Assembly: GCA_015680685.1 (NCBI GenBank)
Contig: MNCI01018161.1
Location: 339 to 33,057, forward strand
Length of the DNA: 32,719 nucleotides
From: Gnetum montanum
Taxonomy: Eukaryota > Streptophyta > Gnetopsida > Gnetales > Gnetaceae
Direction of reading: 5' to 3'
This document shows, one piece after another, positions 9,169 through 18,455 of this stretch (position 1 is the first letter of the stretch; each line of letters begins with the position of its first letter). The position numbers and the translations under genes are program-made. Under the pieces are notes generated by a model that searched no databases, was not told the origin of the DNA, and saw only the letters and a list, made by a program, of their open reading frames with translations.

Positions 9169-10620
9169 TTAATCTCCATGAATTTGTGGTCCCCTTTCAT
9201 CATCATAGTGCCACCTTGGGCACCCACAACACCCTTTGTGGTTAGGGCTACTCGGCATGTTGTGACAATAATAGTTCAACCATCCTTTGTTTTATGGATG
9301 TTACAACATGTTGATCCCTCACCTGCCTAAAGTCCAGTGGTGGGTAATGCATTAGTTTCTTCTCACCCAAGAGTCCATCCCACAGGTAACAATAACAAAC
9401 CATTTAGGTGGCAACAATAAAATGCTTAGATAACATCAAGAGTAGAGAGTGCTAGATTTGCCTAAACCAGTCTCCCTATCCACAGTCCCGATGGTTGAAA
9501 TAATTGAAAAGGCCATCACCAGAAAGCCACAATTGAACACTGAGGCTTTCAAATAGGCTAGGTAAACCAAGCCCAAATCTCCTCCATGAGAGATCTATCT
9601 CCTAGGATGTATGGAGAAGGTCAAGACCAACAAAATGCCAGATCCTGGCAAGGATTTCCTAGATGCATTAGCCCTAGTCAAGTAGGCATTAAAGTAAAAA
9701 AGTAGAATGCTAAGCCTGTATGACCTGATTATGACCTTGTCTACCTACAGCAAAGCTCTATTCTAAATGTTGACATCCATTCCTATCCTGAAGGACATCC
9801 CCACAGATGAACATTCCATCCATGCTATGATTTTGCCTCTTGCACCACAGGAATCGAGTTCAACACTCCTTGCATTCTATGACAAGGTAATTAAGGTTGA
9901 CCATAAGAAGGGTCAAGTCATCACAGTGCCCATGTTTATCACAATACGTGTCGAGCAATGCAAGATCTGTAGGGTGCATGTTGATGATGAGGTAGCAATA
10001 AATTTCATGCCATACACCATCATTAACAAACTAGGCCTTGCTAACTAGAACAAACCAACAAAAATAATATGCCTAATGTCCTTTAATGGATCATGTTTTG
10101 TTGTTATAGGAACTTTCACAATGGATTTTGTTGTAGGGAAAGAATTCCCCACTACTATAGAGTTCATTGTTGTAGAGGAAATGCTCGACGTCAACCTGAT
10201 ATTGGTCAGGCCTTAGTTGGCCTAATTATTGGTTGTTTTCTCTCCCATCTACTAAGAAATCCACCTCTCATATCAAGGTGGTGAGGCCATTGTCCATAGT
10301 GACAATGTAGCCCCTTTGGCCATTAACAATATTGAATGGAGCAAGGATCAGAGGTGGAGTTACCTAATGACATGTTCGTAGTAAAGGATGAGGGCCAAAC
10401 ACATGAGGCTAACTTACCTGAAAAGTGGAAGAAACCAGCAACCTCCTGGAGGATTCTTTATGGGCATAATTATCCTTTGACATAGCAGATGAAGGTTAAG
10501 GGAAATATCACATAGTATAGATGAGGCCCTACACGTTGCCTAACCCACACCAAGTTAGGAAGCAACTATGCGACTAAGGCATCTCCTTAGTCCAACATGC
10601 ACTAGGTGGTTGTCTACCCA
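9169..10620 (+). pseudogene. Copy A gag 3' part and retropepsin-like protease, inactive
   Basis: The frame interrupted at 2505 continues here. A Pro/Thr/Val-rich linker (9169-9480) is followed by PMVEIIEKAI, LLGCMEKVK, GKDFLDAL and MLSLYDL (9490-9740), then the frame 9767-10048. The protease core shows MFITIRVEQCKICRV and the active-site region VHVDDEVAIN at about 9977-10006: the catalytic Asp is at 9983 but the Gly two residues on is Glu. After a stop at 10048 it continues with FNGS, GTFTMDFVVG and LILVRP, which corresponds to the conserved LxLGRPWL, then YQGGEAIVHSDNVAPLAINNIE. A short tail near 10520-10610 (PHQVRKQL...) ends the similarity with copy B. The protease would have cut gag. No reverse transcriptase follows. 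Confidence 0.68.
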
Positions 10621-10880
10621 TTACATTTACATTTAGCTATTCATTTCACTCTCTTTTTTCTTACATTGCATTTGTCTATGCATTTATATTTAGCTTGATT
10701 ATTTAGATTATGCATTATTTTTCTTTTTTATGCATTTATTTGCTTTGTTTAGGCATTTTATTTAGCTTACACATTCACTTGTTTAGTTTATGCTTTAGTT
10801 GTTATTATCTTACACATGAAAAATATAAAAATGCATAAAAATAAAAAAGCCAAAATCAAAACAAGATAAATAACATGCTA
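10621..10880 (+). other. T-rich then A-rich post-protease spacer
   Basis: Repeated TGCATTTAT/TTTAGCTT words give way to an A-rich stretch ending AAAGCCAAAATCAAAAC. Copy B has the same order at 28280-28520 (AAAGCCAAAATCACAAA), so this is part of the element and not random flank. No gene. Confidence 0.5.
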
Positions 10881-10884
10881 CCTA

Positions 10885-11172
10885 CCATGGCCTTAAACTA
10901 GCAATGTCTAGCCCACCATGGCCTTAAACTGGCAACATGCAACCTAGAATAGCCTTAAACTAGCACTTGTAATTCTACACCTATGGCCCACCATGGCAGT
11001 AAATTGGCAACATGGGGCCCGAAATGGCCTTAAACTACCATTTTTGATCCTATTACTAGGGCCTAAAATGGCCTTAAACTATTAATCACCATGACTTGAA
11101 ATAGCCTTAAACTAGCATTGGCCCTCCCACTATGGCCTTAAACTAGCATGGGACTCACAATGGCCTAGTTTC
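10885..11172 (+). repeat. ATGGCCTTAAACTAGCA minisatellite, copy A
   Basis: About eight imperfect units built on ATGGCCTTAAACTAGCA, spaced roughly 30-50 bases. Copy B has its own version at 28545-28810 with different unit number and spacing, so the array is an element feature that has expanded or shrunk independently. Tat/Ogre-type elements are known to carry such variable arrays in the 3' untranslated region. Confidence 0.85.
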
Positions 11173-11405
11173 CTTATCACCACATAATCCTAACTTACCA
11201 TATTACTTCATCATCTTGTAAGAATAGCAATCACATAAAACATAAACATAAAAAAAAGAATTTACACATTACACACTATATTTATCAACTACACCCATTA
11301 CATCTCATATGAATAATAGTACAAAGCATGAGCATCAGCACCATGTAGCAAAAAATACAACAAAAATGCAAAAATGCCCAACAACAGGGCCATATTAGGA
11401 CATGT

Positions 11406-14400
11406 TCAATTGGTGGTAGTAGGTGGAGGTGGAGGTTCTTCTTCTCCCATTACACCATTGGGACATGTAGTATCTCCTAGTACCTGCTGCCACAATTGCA
11501 ACAAAATGAGCAATTAGTAAAGAAAACTTGTACTATACGGGCTAACACAAAACATAAAAAAAGCAAATAAAAAACTAATCTAAGAGCATTGCACATCGAT
11601 GTCTTCTGGAAGTAACTTTTCAAGGCCAACCTCCAGGCATTGAAGGATCTTAGCCTTAAAAAGCTACATCTAGTTCTCTTGGCCAAAGTTAATCTCTTCA
11701 AGGGTCTTGCCTTTATTCATGGTGGTCCATGTGGGTAGCTCCATGGAAAAGGTAGCAAAAGAGGTTTCTCCTAAAGGGGTGACAATCTGCCTCTCGAGAG
11801 AGCCATTGACCACTTTATGCCGAGTGAATAACTCATACACCTATCTTTCATCGATCACCTCAAGAAACATTTCAAGGTGATGAAATTTTATAGACTCCTC
11901 TTTGTACCATAGAAGGTACATGTCACACTCATGCTTGTATTGGTACTTGTGGTTCTTTTGTGTCTACCTCCATTGGTACACCTTTGTGCTGTAATTCTTC
12001 CAATCTTAATTCTTCTAGGTGAGCAAGTCCATCTACAACCGCTACTCTATCACCTCTTGGGTGGCCTCATTCTTACCTCTAAGAGCTAATCAATAACAAG
12101 CATATTCTATTATAGAGGTCCCCCAGGTGTTATCTCTGTATGACCTAGCCACTAGAAATTCATATCAGGATTGAAGATCTTTGATCTTCATATCCTAGTT
12201 GGTCACTCTCTCCTGAAGCTTGTGCACATGTTTCCATAAGTGCTCATTCGAGCACCTATAGACTGACAACACCTTTGCACAAGAAAGTGTGCACTTATTC
12301 TCTCATACATGCAATGAGACACCTGATCGACTTGAGAAGGGAGGTTAGGGAGGGCATCCACCTTTACCACCATGCTGGAATCCCACCAAAGCTTAGAACC
12401 CATTGGCATGTAACAACAAAATAATCTTAGTCATAGTATTCAATTAATAAAGCAACACAAAGTAAAGAAACATAGCAAACATACCAAGTGTAGGATCTAT
12501 CTATTGTAAATGGTCCACCATGGTATCGACAATGCCTTCCATGAAGGCAAATTTATTGGACATGTTTACCCATGGCTTCATGCGGTAGGTAGATGTTGGA
12601 CCATTGGCAAGCACATCTGAGGTTGTAACACAATAATGTAATTAGCATATAACCAAACATGTAAAGATGCTAGAGTAAAATGGACAATAAGAAATGATAA
12701 TCCAAATCACTTACTTAGCAAGCCCTTTGGTGTGAGTGTAGTAGGGTCATCTAACTATATGCCATCAAAAAAGCAACTAAAATCACCCTCATTGGGGTGA
12801 AGCAACCCATCCTCCTCTAACTATTTGAGGGTCTCTACTATGTCAAGTAACTTATTTCCATGAGCCTCCCCCTCCTTAGCTTAAGGGGACACTTCTTCTG
12901 CTACCACCTCGACCACTACTCTAGTAACCCCCTCTCCAATCTCTGTGATTAACACATATGCATAGCACATTAGTACTAGTTAATAAACATATCATAAAAA
13001 AAATAACATAAAAATATAAACATACAAAGATACAATAAATGCATCTAACAACTTATGCATACTAACCTGCAACTTCTATGCCCAAGCTTTGAAACTTGAT
13101 AAGGATCTTCTTGTTGCTTAGCCTCCTAGCCTCAAGAGTAGCTTGCTCTATGGCACATGGCCTCTTAATATTTACCTTAGATAGTTCCACCATCTTTGTA
13201 ATGTAGTGATCTACCTTAGCTACATCCACAATGCCAACTGGAGAACCCTAACCCTCACTGTCATGTGAATAGTGTGACTACCACACAAGACCCTTAGTCA
13301 TTACTAATAATGACTCATTGATTTCCTTTGGGGAGTCCTATGCCCATGTGATCATAAAAAAGTTCTTGATCCATGGTTTGGGTGGTATCTCATGGTCCTG
13401 CACCACCAATGCTCACCATCATGTACAACCAACAACTCTACAAACCTTCACAGATATCCTACAAAGAACATGAAGTGAACTTGGGATCTCACCTAGATGT
13501 TAAACAGCAGCCTAGAGATCTCTACATGCAACGAGTCATAATATAGGCAACCCAATTAAGCCTTGTGTCCTCCAATAGCATCTCTTTCATCACCCATGCT
13601 TGCTCCACCCCAAGGATCTTTCCTTGGAAGAGTAGCTTCGAAAATGCATCAACACAAAAAAAGGGTAAAGCTCTCATACCTTAGGCACAAGCACATCCTT
13701 GATTGGTATGCCCTTGTGAGATTGAGTTGCCCCAACCATTCCTTGATCTCTCCTCTGTGATCCACCTCCTTTCTGGCCTTATCAACAATCAATAGTCCAT
13801 CAATGGAAAGTCCAAAGAGGTTGGCAAAAAAGGCCTTGTTGAGGTTAAGCACTACCCTCACATCGTGCACTTAGGTGATGAACTATCAAATGTCATTGCT
13901 AAAGAAGTCAATGATGGTGACCATCTCGGCCACTAGGATACTTGGGCTAAGGGCCAAAAATAGGTTCATCAACCCTACATATGTGAACCTAGCTACTAGT
14001 GCCTTTGAGGCCTTGTGGCATAGCCAGTGCTATGCATCCTCCACATCACCATATTTCATGATGAGGGTGGCCTCTATGTGGCCTATGGTGACCACTATCA
14101 CCTTGCCTAAGGAAACTACCACTACAATAAAGGTAAAACAATGTTAGTATTATGTAAAAGGCAAACTAATAAGTAATACATGAGCAAGCATAAGAGCTAA
14201 AATGGTATATGCATATGTAGCACAAAAAAAGTGCAAGACAAAGATAATGGTGCAAGCATCTCCTTAGTGTTAATCATACAAGTAGCCCACAGTCATGGGT
14301 CCTACATCACTCATATGCCCTTAGGTAGTGGCTAGGATAGACCTCTAAATCAGACCCCACCTGCTCAAGCATAGCTTTTCGAACATTTAGGCTAGAAAAG

Positions 14401-14748
14401 AATACCTCCAAGGCAGTGTAGGTCAAGGTTAGGGTGTCTACCTCATCATGTAGGCCCTCATCAACTTTGAATTTGGCATTAAGCATGAGCCATTAGTAAG
14501 ATAGCATGAGAAAGGAGAAAAATGCAACACTATGAAAGTCATAAGAGCACTTACCCTCCAGCACAGTAGATAGTTCCACATGGGTTCTGGAATAGTGTGT
14601 GTACTAGTAAAGTAATGAAGAAGGTGTTGCTCTTATTGTAGCAACTAAACCTTATCATACATCATATTTGGAAAAAGTGCTGAGTGCCTCTAGGACCTCT
14701 ACTTGAAGCACTTGCTCCATCACCACTAGTAATAGACTCATTAGACAT
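11406..14748 (-). pseudogene. Antisense multi-exon gene inside copy A (about 890 codons spliced), product unknown
   Basis: Read on the minus strand. Proposed exons: 14748-14555 (ATG, start MSNESITSGDGASASSRG), 14464-14280, 14121-13493, 13458-13067, 12942-12715, 12616-12485, about 12408-11580, and 11486-11406 (ends EEEPPPPPTTTN, TGA at 11406-11408). Donors read GTAAGTG, GTATGAT, GTGAGAT, GTTAGTA, GTAAGTG and GTATGTT; acceptors include ATTGTAG, ATCACAG, ACCTCAG and GTGGCAG. TACTAAC stands 21 bases before the 14122 acceptor. From exon 3 to exon 6 the codon phases agree across introns once one T-run insertion (near 13656) is allowed for. Protein-like stretches: LNKAFFANLFGLSIDGLLIV, LGVEQAWVMKEMLLEDTRLN, PWVNMSNKFAFMEGIVDTMV, then a Trp/Tyr-rich helical C-terminal part. 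Stops fit C-to-T at Gln or Arg codons. I do not recognise the family. Tat elements are known for antisense extra ORFs in this position; a captured host gene is the alternative. Confidence 0.62.
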
Positions 14749-15389
14749 GAACACTAAGATGTACTGATTAGCTGCAAGCAGCAATGTTTCAGTGATGGAA
14801 CTAGCAACCTCCATTGCTAAGTGTGACCACATGATCTCACTAAACTACTGTAGTATGTACTCTAGGAACTTATGAACCCTTAGCCGAAACCACATTGCCT
14901 ACTAACTCACCTATATATATAGTGTAGGCATATTTGGAATAGGCTTGCTCATGTAGCATAAAATGCCAACAAACTTCATGATGATTAATATGGGCTTTAG
15001 TAGCACCTTGCAACCACCAAGCAATGAATGAAGTGTTAGTATACATACATAGATGAAAATTTTGACATAAAATTATTAAATTAAGTTAGCAAAGTTAGCA
15101 TAGTATAACATAGACTAAGATAAATCCTTAATTTTGGCAATGCCTTCTAGGGATTTGCAAGTACAGGACATCAACCAACTTATTTAACATGCCTAGCACT
15201 CACTAGGGTATAGCATGTTTGCATAACATTAGCATTTCATCTCATAATTTTCATAGGTTTAGCATCAACATATTTTCATAAGTCTAACATCATGGCAATT
15301 TCACATGTCTAGCATCATTATAGTTTGAAGTCTGGAGTTTTAACATCATTACATTTTGCAAGCTTAGCATTATGCACAATTGACAAATT
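14749..15389. other. Spacer between antisense gene and 3' part of copy A; short degenerate repeats
   Basis: No gene seen. It would contain the promoter of the antisense gene, but no convincing TATA box stands out. 15215-15370 has five or so degenerate units of TTTCATAGGTTTAGCATCA at about 28-base spacing. Confidence 0.45.
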
Positions 15390-15605
15390 TTTTGCAAAAT
15401 TTTTCTAACTCTAGACAACATAGTCTAGAAATTTATAATATTTTTTCTAACTCTAGACTATCTCAGTGAAGAGCATAGTCTAGGAATAGGGTGAATTTTT
15501 CTAACTCTAAGAGCACCCTGACTATGCTTCAAAATGTGGAGAGCATAGTCAAATTAAAAAATTTTCTAACTCCCAACTATGCTCTCTAGAGAGCGTAGTC
15601 TTGAA
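15390..15605. repeat. Inverted-repeat array, CTAACTCTAGACTATGCTCT / AGAGCATAGTCTAG type
   Basis: Four units of a short hairpin-forming word (for example ACTATGCTCTCTAGAGAGCGTAGTC at 15572-15599, nearly a perfect palindrome), separated by T-rich TTTTTCTAACTC. The same words make the arrays inside the LTRs at 16855 and 30740, although this lies upstream of the polypurine tract. Confidence 0.6.
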
Positions 15606-15724
15606 AAAAAATAACTTTCAAGGCAAATGCATTTTATCAAACACTTGCATCAATTGTGCCTCCAAGATATGGAAAGTATAATCCTAGTTGTGGCTTGTAA
15701 GAAATGCAATTTTATCCATTGCCC

Positions 15725-15960
15725 TAATGCTTTCTACACAACATGCCCTTCCACAATGTCGTGTGCTATTCCACCACCCTCTCCACACAACATGCCCTAC
15801 CATAGCACTGTGCACTACTCCCACCATGTCCTACATGCCCACTATGCCTACTGCACCTTACACATCATGCCCTATCATGACACCATCCACCATGTCATGC
15901 GTGCCACATCCATGCCCTACTGCATGCAATCCTCACATGTTGCCATGTCGCTGAGCCCAT
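15725..15960. repeat. Degenerate CATGCCCTAC repeats; assembly gap at 16131-16143
   Basis: CATGCCCTAC/CATGTCCTAC-like words recur at short spacing, giving a long but meaningless His/Pro/Thr/Cys frame. Thirteen N follow at 16131-16143, flanked by six C on the left and eighteen C on the right, so the length of the poly-C is unknown. 16160-16364 holds no gene. Confidence 0.6.
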
Positions 15961-16364
15961 TGTACCCACCAAGCTTTGCCCTTTCTTTCTCCTCCACCAT
16001 TGTTGCCCCAAATCCCAACACCAAAAAAAATTTAAAACACAAAAAAATAAGTAGAAAACATGCCCTGGGGTTGATTTCCCCTATAGCGCTCATGGCTATG
16101 CTACAAGGCAAAATGCCCCTCATGCCCCCCNNNNNNNNNNNNNCCCCCCCCCCCCCCCCCCAATGCTAGAAATACAAAATTTCCTTTTTCCTAAAAGAGA
16201 GGATGTAGGAATGAACTTCTATGCACCTCAAAAGACAAAAAGAATGAAGCAAGTGTCAGTGCTCTAGCCCTAGCCATAGCTACGACCGCATCTTCAATGG
16301 CCACATCATGAGTTAGGGCCCATGGTCAGTCCCAAAGCCCACCAACTATAAAAAATATCTCTCT

Positions 16365-16394
16365 AGAAAAAAAAATAGCAAAGAGGGAAAAGCA
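16365..16394 (+). other. Polypurine tract of copy A
   Basis: A purine-rich run ending GCAAAGAGGGAAAAGCA before TG. Copy B has GCAAAGGGAAAAAAGCA before TG at 30308. Sequence similarity between the two copies becomes continuous right after this point, as expected for the start of the LTR. Confidence 0.65.
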
Positions 16395-16854
16395 TGTCCC
16401 TAACAAAATCAATAAAGCTATAATTTTGCAACTAGTTAGGCCCTAAATCTACCTTGACTTTCTCATGAGCACTCTAAAAAGAGGTCAACCTTTTCAAGGC
16501 CAAGCCACCTTGGTTCCATGATCATCATCAGCCATGTTGACTTCTCATCTTGCATCTTAACACCCTTTTTGCACTTTATCTCCCTTGTTATCCCTAGCAC
16601 ATTATCTACACCTTTTACTTCCAACATATCACCATCCACAACACTCTTGAGCATGGTGCAATGACATTTGATCAAGTATTGAAGAGTGATGTTAGTGCCA
16701 AGCCTACTATGGTGTTTAGTTATTCTTCATTGATGTCTCTTGAGCCACTCCTTCAAACATCAACAATGAGGGAGCAATGAAACACCACCAAATTCAAGCT
16801 ATGGCATCTCAACTGTAGATTTGTCTAAGTGTCAGCATAAAGACACTTTCTACA

Positions 16855-17385
16855 AATTTTTCTAACTACTGGGACTACACTCTCCACTGCCCTAGAGAAT
16901 AGTTAGCCTAATGGAGAGTGTATTCAGCTCCAAAAATTAATTTTTTGCAATTTTTCCTAAGTTTTAGCATGAAGCAACAAGCTACAAAATTTTTCCTAAG
17001 TGTTGGGACTACGCTCTCCACTACACCAAAGCGTAGTTAGCTCAGTAGAGAGTGTGGTCAACACACAAGGGCCAATTTGCAACTTTTTCTAAGTGTCAAC
17101 ATAGCAGCTGTAGATTTTTTCTAAGTGTTGAGACTACGCTTTTTACTACACTAGAGTGTAGTCAAGTGTAGTTACCATGGAGCGTAGTCAAGCATAGTCA
17201 ATTGAAAGCCAAATTTTGAAAAAAATTTCAAGTGCTAGGACTATGCTTGACCCCCTAGTTGGAAGCATAGTCATCCTCCTATGGAGAGTGTAGTTAGCAC
17301 ATAGCCACTTTTCTATAAAATTGGTCTAAGTGCTGGACTACGCTCTCCCCCAGTCTAGAGCATAGTCGAGCGTAGTCATGTAGAA
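16855..17385. repeat. LTR hairpin array, copy A
   Basis: About five units at 100-135 base spacing, each opening with TTTTTCTAAGTGTTGGGACTACGCTCTCC and closing with an inverted partner such as AGAGCATAGT or GAGCGTAGTC. Located upstream of the TATA box, so in U3. Copy B has the matching array at 30740-31180. Confidence 0.7.
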
Positions 17386-17780
17386 CAACTGCTAAAGGCC
17401 TCCACAATGTAGCACCAGCATTCACACTAGCTCCAACACATCTTTGGCAAGAAACATGCATCTTTTTGGCATGCCCCCTGCCCTTATCCCAAAATTGTAA
17501 TTATGCTTGACACCACTTGAGATAGTGGACAACATAGTCCCAAGGTGTAGTCTCCAAACTTGCATTTTTTGCATTCTTGTCAGGTACATTATGGTCTTTT
17601 CAACACATGAACATGCAATTAGCAACATAGTCATACTCTAGTAGTCTCACAGAGTCCATTGAAGCACAACAAAGCATAACATTGTTTGCTTCAGTGGAGA
17701 GTGTAGTTGGGTACTGCATAGTCCCAACCATTCCCACTACCACATGGCAACCAATCCACATTTCACACTAACCCTAGCCT

Positions 17781-17787
17781 TATAAAT
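17781..17787 (+). promoter_or_regulatory. TATA box of copy A 3' LTR
   Basis: TATAAAT after CCTAGCCT. Equivalent boxes lie at 23493-23500 and 31566-31573, each in AGCCTTATAAATRCCC. Confidence 0.65.
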
Positions 17788-18455
17788 GCCCTAGCCCTCA
17801 ACATTTTAGGGGTGGATATATTTAAACATTTTGACATTTTGGACACACAAAAAATTTAGAGGTGCATTAGCAAACTAGAGATAGAGAGAGGCAAAGTTAC
17901 ATACCATTGTAGCTCAGCACAGGAGATCATAGCCCACTGCATACTACACATTGCGATGACCAACCCAGTAGGCATAGACACCATGGAAGACATTAGTTTT
18001 TGTATCCTAGAGACCCTAAAATTATGATTGCACTATCCACTCTTCCTGTTGTACATTGCATACCTTCTCACCCCTTTTGAGGTTAACTACACTCAACCCC
18101 ATTTGTGGTGGTGCCACTTTCTCTCGCTCCTCCCATGAATTTTTAGCATTTTACTCATATTCTAGCATTTTACTTGCATTTTTGCTATTTTTTACACATA
18201 GCCATGCATTAAAACCTTCATTTTGCATTGAAACCCTTGACTATGTCCACCCTTATTAACATTGCTAACACTGTGCAATCACTTAGCACCATTTTGGCAT
18301 TGCATTGGGTAAGTTCCTATTTGATTGACAAGACTATATTGGGCACCTCATCTCTACCTCTAGTAGGCCCTCACATGGACACAAAGTTTAAGCTATGCAC
18401 CTACAAACCTCTTAGTGTTCCATTCCAACCATCGACATTTTCGGTTGCTACATGT

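Larger units (their letters stand above)
919..18455 (+). mobile_element. Copy A: Tat-like gag-protease LTR retrotransposon carrying an antisense gene
   Basis: In order: gag (919-2505, interrupted by element G, resuming at 9169), protease (to about 10330), T-rich spacer, TTAAACTAGCA minisatellite, minus-strand multi-exon gene, polypurine tract (16365-16394) and 3' LTR (16395 to about 18455). The gag end with its His/Cys motif followed by the protease resembles the Tat lineage. No reverse transcriptase, RNase H or integrase motif was found between protease and LTR, so the copy looks non-autonomous. The start is taken where similarity to copy B begins; the leader and the first part of gag present in copy B are missing, and the CpG-rich LTR fragment abuts directly. 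The last bases of the LTR are approximate. Confidence 0.6.
16395..18455 (+). repeat. Copy A 3' LTR, about 2.06 kb
   Basis: Collinear with 30309 to about 32345: CTTTCTCATGAGCACT near the start, the hairpin array, CTTATAAATGCCC (TATA box 17781-17787), then ACCTTCTCACCCCTTTTGAGG and GATTGACAAGACTAT near the end. The end is set where similarity to the other copies fades and is good to perhaps 20 bases. Frames on either strand in this span are short and not shared between copies. Confidence 0.75.

Noticed and set aside
10885-11172. CRISPR-like array
   Set aside because: Units are degenerate, spacing is irregular, and this is a plant retrotransposon; a minisatellite explains it.
13459-13492. A functional 34-nt intron of the antisense gene
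   Set aside because: It has GT and AG ends and the phases agree, but it is too short for plant splicing. It may be a shrunken intron.
15627-16169. 180-residue plus-strand frame
   Set aside because: His/Pro/Thr/Cys-rich translation of CATGCCCTAC-type repeats that runs through the N gap; no domain and no counterpart in copy B.
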